Shown: positions 16,016 to 24,516 of the stretch, in pieces
Position numbering within the stretch: the stretch's first letter is position 1
Layout of the letters: each line of letters begins with the position of its first letter
NCBI GenBank assembly: GCA_014379345.1
Contig: JACMLY010000094.1
Location: forward strand, 36,493-100,492
Direction of reading: 5' to 3'
From: Chitinophagaceae bacterium
GTDB lineage: Bacteria > Bacteroidota > Bacteroidia > Chitinophagales > Chitinophagaceae
DNA length: 64,000 nt
Position numbers and translations under genes: made by a program
The notes under the pieces: generated by a model
What the model saw: the letters and a program-made list of their open reading frames with translations, nothing else
What the model was told of the DNA's origin: nothing
Databases searched by the model: none

Positions 16016-17593
16016 ATGAGTTCTCACGACATTTTGGTTTTAATTATTATATCCCTTTTACTCGTTCTTTTGCCTGCGCCGGGCTTGTATAAGATGTTTC
16101 AGAAAGCAGGCATCCCCGCCTGGAAGGCGTTCGTTCCTTATTTAAATACATGGGAGATACTAAAAGCAGCTAACCTTAAAAAGCATTGGTTTTTCTGGCA
16201 ATTCATACCAGTTGGAGGGTGGTTTATCACATTGTGGTTTTTTATAGAATTTGTGAAACTGTTTGGCAAGTTTAAATTGTATCAGCATGCATTAACTGCT
16301 TTTGTGCCCTTTCTTTACTTTCCCTACATCGGGTTTAATAGAAAGGATCGCTATATTGGTTTGGAGTCGGTTAAAAAACATAGGAAATCTGCTGCCAGGG
16401 AATGGATCGATGCTGCTGTATTTGCAATTGTGGCGGCTACTCTTATCCGCACTTTTGTGTTTGAAGCATATACCATTCCAACCGGATCCATGGAAAAAAC
16501 ATTGCTCATCAACGATTTTTTATTCGTTAGCAAGTTGAGTTACGGGCCGCGCCTTCCCAATACGCCTTTGGCTGTTCCTTTTGTTCATCATACCGTTCCC
16601 GGTCTCAATTCACAATCGTATACGGAGGCAGTTAAAATACCCTATACAAGGTGGTTCGCCACCCCGGTTAAAAGAAATGATGTTGTGGTATTCAATTTTC
16701 CGGCAGGTGACACACTCACGCAGGAACTTGATTCAAAAGACCCTTATTATGATATTTTACGAAGGGAAGAACAACAAAATTATATCCAGTTAAGAGGACA
16801 GATCAAAGACGAAAAACAGTTGCGTGAAATAAGTCATTCAAGGGCCCGTGACAATGTTTGGAATTCTTACACCATCAAAACAAGACCTGTTGATAAGCGT
16901 GAGAACTATATTAAAAGATGTGTTGGTATTGCCGGAGATATAATAGAAATTAAAGAAGATGTTGTTTACATCAACGGCATTGTGCAACCACCACCCCCAC
17001 ACTCCCAGCTTCACTATATAGTAACGCTGAATTCTCCGTCCGTAGATCCCGATATAATGAAGGAGGAATACAATCTTGATGAGGAAAAGGGAGACTATGA
17101 CCCAACCGGTAAACCAAATGAGTATAGAATGGCGCTTACTGCAGTAGCTAAAGATAAGATGTTGAAGAATGGGTTCGCTAAAAATATTTTGCTCGATCAC
17201 AGCTATAATGGGAATGGGGGAGATGTATACCCGTACGACACCGTTCACAAATGGACGAGGGACAATTTTGGACCTGTTCAGATTCCAAAGAAAGGCGAGA
17301 CCATTGCTTTGAATGCAGGCAATATTTCTATATATGAAAGAGTTATCCGGGTATATGAGAACAATAAAATAGAAATCAGGGATGGAGGGATCTTTATTAA
17401 TGATAAAGAGGCTGCACAGTATACTTTTAAAATGAATTATTATTGGATGATGGGAGATAACAGGCAGGATTCTCAGGATAGCAGGTACTGGGGTTTCGTG
17501 CCGGAAGATCATATTGTTGGAGAAGCCTGGCTGATCTGGATGAGCTGGGATAAGGGCATTCGTTGGAAACGCATGTTCAAGACGATTCATTAA
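16016..17593 (+). CDS. lepB: Signal peptidase I
   Basis: A 525-residue leader peptidase that removes signal peptides at the inner membrane. Residues 1-115 hold several membrane helices of the DUF5684-like type (FQKAGIPAWKAFVPYLNTW). Another helix (about 130-150) precedes catalytic Ser158 in TIPTGSMEKTLL and the general base Lys300 in YIKRCVGIAGD. The C-terminal box is GDNRQDSQDSRYWGFVP. A large insertion of about 130 residues separates the Ser and Lys regions and another follows the Lys; such long forms are usual in Bacteroidota. Active-site residues are intact. Confidence 0.95.
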   Translation: MSSHDILVLIIISLLLVLLPAPGLYKMFQKAGIPAWKAFVPYLNTWEILKAANLKKHWFFWQFIPVGGWFITLWFFIEFVKLFGKFKLYQHALTAFVPFLYFPYIGFNRKDRYIGLESVKKHRKSAAREWIDAAVFAIVAATLIRTFVFEAYTIPTGSMEKTLLINDFLFVSKLSYGPRLPNTPLAVPFVHHTVPGLNSQSYTEAVKIPYTRWFATPVKRNDVVVFNFPAGDTLTQELDSKDPYYDILRREEQQNYIQLRGQIKDEKQLREISHSRARDNVWNSYTIKTRPVDKRENYIKRCVGIAGDIIEIKEDVVYINGIVQPPPPHSQLHYIVTLNSPSVDPDIMKEEYNLDEEKGDYDPTGKPNEYRMALTAVAKDKMLKNGFAKNILLDHSYNGNGGDVYPYDTVHKWTRDNFGPVQIPKKGETIALNAGNISIYERVIRVYENNKIEIRDGGIFINDKEAAQYTFKMNYYWMMGDNRQDSQDSRYWGFVPEDHIVGEAWLIWMSWDKGIRWKRMFKTIH

Positions 17594-17666
17594 GGTTTAA
17601 AGTTTAAGGTTTAAGGTTATTTTTTGCGAAAATTCGCTATCAATGTAGAAAAACCTTAAACCTTCA
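17594..17666. repeat. Inverted repeat of TTTAAGG words between lepB and cdd
   Basis: Begins on the base after the lepB stop. The left side is GGTTTAAAGTTTAAGGTTTAAGGTT split into 8-base words; the arm at 17606-17618 pairs perfectly over 13 bases with 17652-17664 (AACCTTAAACCTT). The right arm ends 10 bases before the cdd start. Confidence 0.75.
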
Positions 17667-17676
17667 AAAAGTAAAT

Positions 17677-18159
17677 ATGAAAAAGGATTATTCATTTTCG
17701 GTTGATGTGTATGATACGGCTGATGAATTATCCGGTGATGACGCTGCATTGTTGTTGAAGGCGCAGGAAGCTACCGGCAATGCTTACGCTCCTTATTCCG
17801 AATTCAGGGTGGGGGCGGTGGCAAGGATGTCAACCGGTGAACTGATCAGCGGAACAAACCAGGAAAATGCATCCTATCCCATTGGTATATGCGCGGAAAG
17901 AGTACTTCTATCGGCCGCTTCATCGGTGTATCCTGCTATCCCTATAGATACCATTGCTATCAGCTACAACAATTTGCATGGTGAAAGTGATCATCCGATT
18001 GCACCCTGCGGAATATGCCGTCAATCACTGCATGAATATGAGAAGCGAATGAATCATCCGATCAGACTTATTCTGGGCGGTAAAAAAGGAAAGGTATATA
18101 TAGTAGATCAGGCCAGCCGGTTATTGCCGATGGCGTTTACAAAAAGCGAACTGCTTTAG
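17677..18159 (+). CDS. cdd: Cytidine deaminase
   Basis: A 160-residue cytidine deaminase of the pyrimidine-salvage pathway, converting cytidine or deoxycytidine to uridine forms. Zinc ligands are Cys72 (with catalytic Glu74 in ICAERV), Cys111 and Cys114 (PCGICRQ), the standard tetrameric-type set. AYAPYSEFRVGA and the NQENASYP substrate block are present. It is slightly longer than the 130-residue E. coli-independent type because of an N-terminal extension of about 20 residues. A terminator-like hairpin overlaps its end. Confidence 0.93.
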   Translation: MKKDYSFSVDVYDTADELSGDDAALLLKAQEATGNAYAPYSEFRVGAVARMSTGELISGTNQENASYPIGICAERVLLSAASSVYPAIPIDTIAISYNNLHGESDHPIAPCGICRQSLHEYEKRMNHPIRLILGGKKGKVYIVDQASRLLPMAFTKSELL

Positions 18160-18174
18160 ACGACCGGCTTTTTT
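18141..18174 (+). terminator. Putative terminator overlapping the cdd 3' end
   Basis: AAAAAGC (18141-18147, inside the last codons of cdd) can pair with GCTTTTTT (18167-18174), giving a stem with a 19-base loop and a built-in T-run. The next gene is convergent, so a terminator is expected here. Confidence 0.4.
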
Positions 18175-18208
18175 AATATCTAAAACCAAAACAGGGTTTG
18201 TCATCTCA

Positions 18209-19201
18209 TCATAATTTCACTACAATACGTCCCACCATTTTACCCTGCAATATAGAATCGATACAAGTATTGTTTACTTCATCCAGCGTCACTTCTTTTG
18301 CTATTACCGGAAGTTTATCTTTGATACTCCATTCCTGTGCTAACTTATCCCAGATCGAAAGCCTGCGTTCCATTGGCGTTCCGGCTGATCCAATTCCCAT
18401 CAGGTTTACCCCATTTAAAATAAACGGATATAGCGTAGCATCCATTTTTGGCGAATCCACCAGGCCGGTGCTGATCACACAACCTTCGGGTCTGCATGCT
18501 TTTAATAAAGTCACCAAAGTGCTTCCTCCAACCGTGTCAATGGCCCCGGACCATTTGGGCTTTAACAGTGCTTTGCCCGATTTGTCGTTCACAAATTCCC
18601 TTGACTCAATTTTTGATGCACCCAGATGTTGAAGATATTCACTTACCTGTGTTTTACCGGTGACTGCAATGACTTCATAACCTGCTTTGGAGAGTATGCA
18701 TACTGCCATGCTTCCCACACCACCTGTAGATCCTGTAACCACTACCGGACCATCAGAAGGCAATTGTCCCATCAATTGCATTTTGTACAAAGCCGATGCA
18801 GCCGTAAAGCCTGCTGTTCCTATGATCATACATTCCTTTAGAGAATATTCTGTAGGCTTGTGTACAATCCACTGGCCAGGTACGCGGATGTATTCGGCCA
18901 TGCCTCCATCCGTGTTCATACCAAGGTCGTATCCCGTTACGATCACTTCCTCGCCAGTAGCAAAATTTGGATTACGGCTGATCTCCACAATACCGGCGGC
19001 ATCGATACCGGGCGTATGGGGAAATTTTTTAGTGATTCCTTTATTACCGGTGGCAGAAAGCGCGTCCTTATAATTAAGTGAGGTATACTGTACCTTTATA
19101 AGCACTTCTCCGGAAGGCAAATCATCGATTTCCCTCTCAACAATATTGCGCTCAAATTTCCCTGCAGGTGTTTCTGTAATCCGAAGTGATCTGAATGACA
19201 T
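18209..19201 (-). CDS. YhdH/AcuI-type quinone oxidoreductase
   Basis: A 330-residue zinc-independent medium-chain dehydrogenase. The opening SFRSLRITETPAGKFERNI, NYKDALSATGNKGI and TPGIDAAGIV, and the NADPH-binding VVVTGSTGGVGSMAVCIL are typical of YhdH/YhfP proteins, some of which (AcuI) are acrylyl-CoA reductases. The catalytic-domain length is normal. It is convergent with cdd and upstream of the macrodomain gene on the same strand, 46 bases away, so it may be the last gene of the csaA-ogt-macrodomain run. Confidence 0.9.
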   Translation of the reverse strand: MSFRSLRITETPAGKFERNIVEREIDDLPSGEVLIKVQYTSLNYKDALSATGNKGITKKFPHTPGIDAAGIVEISRNPNFATGEEVIVTGYDLGMNTDGGMAEYIRVPGQWIVHKPTEYSLKECMIIGTAGFTAASALYKMQLMGQLPSDGPVVVTGSTGGVGSMAVCILSKAGYEVIAVTGKTQVSEYLQHLGASKIESREFVNDKSGKALLKPKWSGAIDTVGGSTLVTLLKACRPEGCVISTGLVDSPKMDATLYPFILNGVNLMGIGSAGTPMERRLSIWDKLAQEWSIKDKLPVIAKEVTLDEVNNTCIDSILQGKMVGRIVVKL

Positions 19202-19247
19202 GATACAATTTGTGATTTCAAGTTAGTCAAAAAAACTACCGATTTTT

Positions 19248-19784
19248 TCAATCGTTGCTTTTACCGGTTGCTAAAAGTTTTTGATAAATAGAATAATTTT
19301 CGTCATCAAAACAAACAAATATCACCGATTCAATCGCACGATCCAACGAAATAAATTTTTTTACTTCATTAAAAGCGATACCAGCCGCTTGTTCTTTTGG
19401 AAAATGATAAATACCCGTGCTGATATTCGGGAAAGCAATCGTTTTTACATTGTGTTGTACAGCCAATAACAATGAATTGCGGTAACAATTACCGAGGAGA
19501 ATCTTTTCATCATTCTCACCGCCCTGCCATACCGGGCCCACAGTGTGAATAACATACTTTGCCGGCAGATTACCCGCTGTTGTAAGCACGGCTTCACCAA
19601 CCAGGCAACCACCCTGTTTGATACGGATCTCTAAGCACTCCTCCAAGATAGAAGGGCCTCCTTTTCTGTGTATGGCCCCATCTACGCCAGCCCCGCCGAG
19701 CAGGGAGGTATTCGCAGCGTTTACAATTGCATCTGCATGCACCGTGGTTATATCGGCTTTTATAACGGTAAGTGTTGTTTGCAT
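19248..19784 (-). CDS. Macrodomain protein, O-acetyl-ADP-ribose deacetylase family
   Basis: A 178-residue single macrodomain of the MacroD/YmdB class, which removes ADP-ribose adducts or deacetylates O-acetyl-ADP-ribose. Key blocks are [20 protein letters not shown] (substrate loop 1), [10 protein letters not shown] and [12 protein letters not shown] (loop 2). Start ATG at 19784 overlaps the stop of ogt as TAATG, so it is translationally coupled to it. A longer frame to 19838 lies inside ogt and is rejected. The pairing with an alkylation-repair gene suggests a nucleic-acid or stress role, but that is inference. Confidence 0.92.
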   Translation of the reverse strand: MQTTLTVIKADITTVHADAIVNAANTSLLGGAGVDGAIHRKGGPSILEECLEIRIKQGGCLVGEAVLTTAGNLPAKYVIHTVGPVWQGGENDEKILLGNCYRNSLLLAVQHNVKTIAFPNISTGIYHFPKEQAAGIAFNEVKKFISLDRAIESVIFVCFDDENYSIYQKLLATGKSND

Positions 19785-20287
19785 TAGAATAGAGTTTGTA
19801 CTCCGTGGGCGATCTTGTTTTCCAGTCCCAGCAACCATTTTTTACGCCACAATCCGCCACCGTAACCCACAAGATCATTTTTGGATCCGATCACCCTGTG
19901 GCAGGGTACAACAATGCAGATATTGTTTTTACCATTGGCCGATGCGGCAGCCCGTATGGTCTTGGGATCTCCCAGGCGCCTTGACAATTCAAGATAACTG
20001 ATTGTTTTTCCGTACGGGATATTCACCAGTTGGTGCCATACTTTTTGTTGAAAATCCGTTCCCTGCTGGTTGATCGGTAAATCAAAAATCCTTCGCCCGC
20101 CATGAAAATACTGAATCAGTTGCTCGATCGCGTGGATGATCAGTTCCGGAATCTCTGCAGGATCACTACGTTCAACAGACGGCTGTTGCGGGCTGTCTTC
20201 AAAGATCATTTCGCTGATAAAAGAATCCGTTCCCGAAACTCTCATAAGCCCGATAGGCGATTGGTAATATGTGGTGAAATCAGGCAT
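19784..20287 (-). CDS. ogt: Methylated-DNA-[protein]-cysteine S-methyltransferase
   Basis: A 167-residue suicide repair protein that takes methyl groups from O6-methylguanine. The acceptor is Cys129 in [11 protein letters not shown]. The helix-turn-helix region ([29 protein letters not shown]) has the conserved [10 protein letters not shown] arginine finger area. Length matches the Ogt form without an Ada domain. Its TAA overlaps the ATG of the macrodomain gene. It is 189 bases downstream of csaA, with a long inverted repeat in between. Confidence 0.94.
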   Translation of the reverse strand: MPDFTTYYQSPIGLMRVSGTDSFISEMIFEDSPQQPSVERSDPAEIPELIIHAIEQLIQYFHGGRRIFDLPINQQGTDFQQKVWHQLVNIPYGKTISYLELSRRLGDPKTIRAAASANGKNNICIVVPCHRVIGSKNDLVGYGGGLWRKKWLLGLENKIAHGVQTLF

Positions 20288-20340
20288 TTGTCCATTGTTA
20301 CGGGGTTACAGGCGGCAAGTGTGTATGCTGGCAGAATTCA

Positions 20341-20448
20341 AATGTTCAATAATCAATGTCCAATTTTCAATACTCAAGTGAGAATTTATGTGATGGCCCG
20401 AATTGCTTCATGGAGTATTGAAAATTGAACATTGAGTATTGAACATTT
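20341..20448. repeat. 35-bp-arm inverted repeat of TTCAAT words
   Basis: Arms 20341-20378 and 20413-20448 match over 35 bases with about two mismatches. They consist of repeated TTCAAT/ATTGAA words. It separates csaA from ogt on the minus strand. The same words appear in the repeat at 43660. Confidence 0.8.
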
Positions 20449-20476
20449 TTTGATATCACGATCCGCATTGTAATAT

Positions 20477-20809
20477 TTACCCAATCTTCCATCCATTCTC
20501 CACCTTTCTTTCCGGTTGCAATAAAACTACTTCTTTTTGATCGGTATAAACTCCAAGTATAAGACACTCGCTGAAAAAATTGGCAATTTGTTTTGGTGGA
20601 AAATTGACGATGGCAACCACTTGTTTTCCTACCAGTTCCTCTTTAGTATAAAGATCTGTGATTTGTGCAGACGAATGCTTCAGACCTACGGTGCCAAAAT
20701 CAATTTTAATTTGGTAAGAGGGCTTTTTAGCTTTTGGAAAATCTGTAACTTCCGCAATCGTTCCGACCCGGATATCAATTTTTTCAAAATCATCCCAGGT
20801 AATTGTCAT
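20477..20809 (-). CDS. csaA: CsaA-like tRNA-binding-domain protein
   Basis: A 110-residue protein made of one EMAP-II-like OB fold. The hallmark residues are DIRVGTIAEVTDFPKAKKPSYQIKIDFG, SSAQITDLY, GKQVVAIVNFPPKQIANFFSECLILG. CsaA homologues bind tRNA-like or unfolded substrates and are proposed export-related chaperones. An exact -7 promoter match lies just upstream. It is divergent from the OsmC gene, the two starts being 37 bases apart. Confidence 0.9.
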   Translation of the reverse strand: MTITWDDFEKIDIRVGTIAEVTDFPKAKKPSYQIKIDFGTVGLKHSSAQITDLYTKEELVGKQVVAIVNFPPKQIANFFSECLILGVYTDQKEVVLLQPERKVENGWKIG

Positions 20810-20825
20810 TGATTCTAATTTTTTT

Positions 20826-20833
20826 CAAAAATA
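20826..20833 (-). promoter_or_regulatory. Putative -7 element for csaA
   Basis: On the minus strand TATTTTTG matches TAnnTTTG exactly, 17 bases before the csaA start at 20809. It lies in the 37-base divergent region with the OsmC gene. Confidence 0.5.
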
Positions 20834-20846
20834 AAACTACAAATTC

Positions 20847-21257
20847 ATGAAACGTACAGCTACTGCCGTTTGGAACGGCTCTGGAAAAGAAGGAAACGGA
20901 AAATTAACGACACAAAGTACAACATTACAACAAGCGCAGTATTCTTACAAGTCAAGATTTGAAGAGGGTGTAGGAACAAATCCCGAAGAATTAATTGCTG
21001 CTGCACATTCGGGCTGTTTTAGCATGAAACTAAGTTTTGTTTTGGGTGCCGCAGGCTTCGAACCCGAAAGCATCGAAACAACCTCTGCCATCAATTTTGA
21101 AAACGGGGTTATTGCCGGTTCTCACCTGACTGTAAAAGCAAAAGTTCCCGGTATCAGCGAAGAAAAGTTCAAAGAATGCGCAGACGATGCCAAAGCAAAT
21201 TGCCCTGTGAGCAAAGCTTTGAATATACCTATAACCCTGGATGCATCTATCGGATAA
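20847..21257 (+). CDS. OsmC-family peroxiredoxin
   Basis: A 136-residue OsmC/Ohr-fold protein with the two redox cysteines in AAHSGCFSMKL and ANCPVSKAL. The opening KRTATAVWNGSGKEGNGKLTT and GTNPEELIAAAHSGC follow the OsmC (YhfA-distinct) subgroup. Such proteins reduce organic hydroperoxides with a lipoyl or thioredoxin partner. A second OsmC-like protein with different sequence is encoded at 45979. The oxidoreductase gene starts 20 bases downstream. Confidence 0.92.
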   Translation: MKRTATAVWNGSGKEGNGKLTTQSTTLQQAQYSYKSRFEEGVGTNPEELIAAAHSGCFSMKLSFVLGAAGFEPESIETTSAINFENGVIAGSHLTVKAKVPGISEEKFKECADDAKANCPVSKALNIPITLDASIG

Positions 21258-21276
21258 TATTTCAATTAAATATTCT

Positions 21277-22725
21277 ATGCAATCAAAAGAAAAAAAGGGC
21301 CTGAACCAGTCGCGCAGAAATTTTTTACGTGATAGCTCGCTTGTAGCCACTGGATTTTTTATTGTTCCCAGGCATGTTTTAGGACGAGGGTATATTGCTC
21401 CCAGCGATAAATTAAATATTGCCGGGATCGGCGTTGGTGGAAAAGCAGAAGTGAACCTGCCTTATGCCTTTAACAATGGATCGGATAATATCGTGGCGCT
21501 TTGCGATGTTGATGACCGCATGGCTGTTAATGCCAGAAAAAAATGGCCCAAAGCGCCTTACTACCGAGACTATCGCGAAATGTTGGATAAGGAACACAAA
21601 AATTTTGACGCTGTAATTATTACCTCACCAGATCATATGCATGCTGTACAAGCATTGCCTGCCATGCAGCTACAAAAACACGTGTATTGCGAAAAGCCAT
21701 TGACGCATGATATTTATGAAGCACGGATACTGACGCAAGCTGCCCAAAAATACAAGGTGGTTACTCAAATGGGTAATCAGGGGAGCAGCGGGAACGATAC
21801 GCGCCTGATAGAAACATGGGTACAGGCCGGCCTTATTGGTGATGTGCATACGGTGCATGTATGGACCAACCGGCCGGTTTGGCCTCAGGGAATTGCTACT
21901 CCCACAGGTAAGTTTGATATTCCAAAAGAAGTAGATTGGGAACTTTGGCTGGGCACAGCGCCTCACCGCGATTTTAACCCTACCTATCTTCCCGCAACCT
22001 GGAGAGGTTGGACAGATTTTGGTACAGGCTCACTCGGCGATATGGGGTGTCATTTCATTGACGTTCCGTACAGGGCCCTGCAACTTCAATATCCCGTGTC
22101 AGTAGAATGCAGTGTAGGCTCCGTATACACAGGATTTTTTAAAGAAGCTATTTACACCGATAGCTATCCACCTTCTTCAAAAACGCATATTCAGTTTCCT
22201 TCACGCAACGGAATGCCGGCTGTTGAAATGATATGGTATGATGGAGGCATCAAGCCCAAGAGGCCCGATGAATTACTACCGGAGGAGCCGATGGCCGAAT
22301 TGGACGGTGGCATCATCTTCGAAGGAACGAAGGGAAAATTAATGGCAGGCCTGTTTGGAAGAAACCCGGTGTTACTTCCTACCAAAAAAATGAAAGAAGT
22401 AAACCTACCTGCCTCCACTCTTCCATTTGTCGAAAACGGTTCAGACGGCCACCAGCAACAATGGGTAAAAGCGTGCAAAAAAGGGTATGGCGCTTACACA
22501 AGCTCGGCATTCGAAAAGTCTGGCCCCTTAACAGAAACTGTTCTAATGGGCAACCTTGCCATCAGGAGTTATAATTATACAGAAACAAATTCAAAGGGAA
22601 ATAAAGTATACCCAGGCCGCAAAAAACTGCTCTGGAATGGCACGGATATGAAGATCACCAATTTCGAACCGGCAAACCAATTTGTGAAAAGAAGCTACAG
22701 GGGAAATTATAAATTGGAACTGTAA
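21277..22725 (+). CDS. Tat-exported Gfo/Idh/MocA oxidoreductase, first copy
   Basis: A 482-residue oxidoreductase. The N terminus has a twin-arginine signal (SRRNFLRDSSLVATGFFIVP). The NAD(P)-binding Rossmann domain begins LNIAGIGVGGK, followed by VALCDVDD and the catalytic-lysine motif YCEKPLTHD. GFO/IDH/MocA family enzymes oxidise or epimerise sugars and inositols. Being Tat-exported, it should fold with its cofactor in the cytoplasm and act in the periplasm. ATG 21277 is chosen, just after the OsmC stop. It is clearly paralogous to the gene at 23007. Confidence 0.92.
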   Translation: MQSKEKKGLNQSRRNFLRDSSLVATGFFIVPRHVLGRGYIAPSDKLNIAGIGVGGKAEVNLPYAFNNGSDNIVALCDVDDRMAVNARKKWPKAPYYRDYREMLDKEHKNFDAVIITSPDHMHAVQALPAMQLQKHVYCEKPLTHDIYEARILTQAAQKYKVVTQMGNQGSSGNDTRLIETWVQAGLIGDVHTVHVWTNRPVWPQGIATPTGKFDIPKEVDWELWLGTAPHRDFNPTYLPATWRGWTDFGTGSLGDMGCHFIDVPYRALQLQYPVSVECSVGSVYTGFFKEAIYTDSYPPSSKTHIQFPSRNGMPAVEMIWYDGGIKPKRPDELLPEEPMAELDGGIIFEGTKGKLMAGLFGRNPVLLPTKKMKEVNLPASTLPFVENGSDGHQQQWVKACKKGYGAYTSSAFEKSGPLTETVLMGNLAIRSYNYTETNSKGNKVYPGRKKLLWNGTDMKITNFEPANQFVKRSYRGNYKLEL

Positions 22726-22800
22726 TTCTTATTCTTAATAGCTGCCGCCAATAATTTACATCGAATGAATATTTGCATATTATGTTTCGTGACCTAAGGC

Positions 22801-22891
22801 ACTCTATGTGAAATCTATGTTTCTACTGTTCCTATGTGGTAAATAAAATCAGCCACATGGGAACAGTAGAAACAAAGGATGAACACAGAGT
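22801..22891. repeat. Inverted repeat of the CTATGTGG family
   Basis: Left arm 22801-22840 and right arm 22853-22891. The inner 20 bases (TTTCTACTGTTCC...ATGTGG) pair almost perfectly. Same word family as the repeats at 34088 and 55392. It lies between the two oxidoreductase paralogues, in their 281-base gap; no gene is seen there. Confidence 0.8.
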
Positions 22892-23006
22892 AAAAAAAAT
22901 CCCTCAATTCAACACTCTTTCAACAGTATAACAAGTAATATTTATTAAATTGAACCGCGGTTGCTAAATCGAATCAGCAAGCGCACAACTCATAATAATT
23001 GCTATC

Positions 23007-24446
23007 ATGAAAAAAAAGAACCATTCAGACAAGTCACGGAGAACATTTATCAGAAACACCTCATTAGCGGCAACTGGATTTTTTATTGTTCCCAGGCATG
23101 TACTGGGCAGGGGATATGTTGCACCGAGTGACAAATTACGCATTGCAGGAATTGGAGTGGGTGGGAAAGGACAAAGCGATCTAGCGGAATTTGCAAAAAG
23201 TCCAAAAGCTTCCATTGTTGCATTATGTGATGTGGATGATCGTAGTGCTGCAAAATCAAGGGCCAATTTTCCCAATGCCAAATATTACAAGGATTTCAGG
23301 GAAATGCTGGACAAGGAAAAAAACAATATTGATGCCTGCTCTATTTCCACACCAGACAATACGCATGCTGTAGCCACCATTGCCGCGATGCAACTGGGAA
23401 AGCATGTGTACACACAAAAGCCACTCACCCATGATATTTACGAGGCACGGATACTTACCGAAGCAGCCAAAAAATACAAAGTAGTTACACAAATGGGTAA
23501 CCAGGGTGGATCAGGAGATGGAGTGAGGAAGATGAAAGAAATGGTTGACGCGGGTTTGATCGGTGATGTACACACGGTCCATTGCTGGACAAATCGTCCT
23601 GTATGGCCGCAAGGTATAGCCACCCCCGCCGGTAATTTCGAAGTTCCGGCTGAATTGAACTGGGATCTATGGTTAGGCCCTTCTAAAAAAATTGATTACA
23701 ATCCAAATTATCTTCCGTTTAACTGGAGAGGCTGGTGGGCATTCGGAACGGGTGCTTTGGGCGATATGGCCTGCCATATTATGGATCCTGTTTTCCGGAT
23801 ACTTCCAATCGATTATCCAACAGAGGTAGAAGCCAGCGTAAGCGGGAATTGGAAAGGATTTTTCGCAGAAGGTAGCTATGTTGATAGTTGTCCGCCTTCA
23901 TCTATTATTCATTTATCTTACCCGCGAAAGGATGGAAAGGGAAAGATAAAAGTATCGTGGATGGATGGAGGATTGCTTCCCGAAAGACCGGATGAATTGG
24001 GAGCTGATGAAGAAATGGGTAACTGGGATGGGGGAGTGATATTCGAAGGCACCAAAGGAAAGGTAATGGCAGATTGCTACGGTGCTAATCCACGGTTATT
24101 ACCTTCTAAGCGCATGAAAGAAACAACCATGCCCGCCGAAAAGATAAAAAGAGTGCCTGAAGGCCACTATGTACAATGGGTAAATGCCTGTATTGACGGA
24201 TACGGTAAAGGTGTAACGAGTTCACCGTTTGAATATGCCGGGCCATTCACAGAAAGTATACTCATCGGTAACCTGGCCATTCGCAGCTGGATGATGCAGA
24301 ACCCTAAAATGAAAGGCTGGGGCGATAAATATCTTGGCCGAAAGAAATTGTTGTGGGATGCAAAAAACATGAAGATCACCAATTTTGACGAAGCCAACCA
24401 ATTTGTAAAACGCGAATACCGCGATGGTTGGAAGCTATCAATGTAA
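23007..24446 (+). CDS. Tat-exported Gfo/Idh/MocA oxidoreductase, second copy
   Basis: A 479-residue protein with a twin-arginine signal (SRRTFIRNTSLAATGFFIVP) and the same domain order as the gene before it: RIAGIGVGGKG, VALCDVDDR, then YTQKPLTHD, in which the usual Glu before Lys-Pro is Gln. PRHVLGRGY and the final KRKEYR-type region are shared with the paralogue, so the pair arose by tandem duplication. The EKP to QKP change at the catalytic motif may alter activity; the lysine itself is kept. Confidence 0.92.
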   Translation: MKKKNHSDKSRRTFIRNTSLAATGFFIVPRHVLGRGYVAPSDKLRIAGIGVGGKGQSDLAEFAKSPKASIVALCDVDDRSAAKSRANFPNAKYYKDFREMLDKEKNNIDACSISTPDNTHAVATIAAMQLGKHVYTQKPLTHDIYEARILTEAAKKYKVVTQMGNQGGSGDGVRKMKEMVDAGLIGDVHTVHCWTNRPVWPQGIATPAGNFEVPAELNWDLWLGPSKKIDYNPNYLPFNWRGWWAFGTGALGDMACHIMDPVFRILPIDYPTEVEASVSGNWKGFFAEGSYVDSCPPSSIIHLSYPRKDGKGKIKVSWMDGGLLPERPDELGADEEMGNWDGGVIFEGTKGKVMADCYGANPRLLPSKRMKETTMPAEKIKRVPEGHYVQWVNACIDGYGKGVTSSPFEYAGPFTESILIGNLAIRSWMMQNPKMKGWGDKYLGRKKLLWDAKNMKITNFDEANQFVKREYRDGWKLSM

Positions 24447-24450
24447 AATA

Positions 24451-24511
24451 TTTTTGCCACGAATTCCACGAATTACCACCAAATAAATTCGTGATAATTC
24501 GTGGCAAAAAA
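24451..24511. repeat. Inverted repeat at a convergent gene pair (GCCACGAATT)
   Basis: TTTTTGCCACGAATT at 24451-24465 pairs perfectly over 15 bases with 24496-24510, and an ACGAATTA/AATTCGT pair lies inside. It starts 5 bases after the oxidoreductase stop and ends just before the SirB1-like gene on the other strand. With T-runs at both outer ends it looks like a bidirectional terminator. Confidence 0.85.
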
Positions 24512-24516
24512 ATCTT

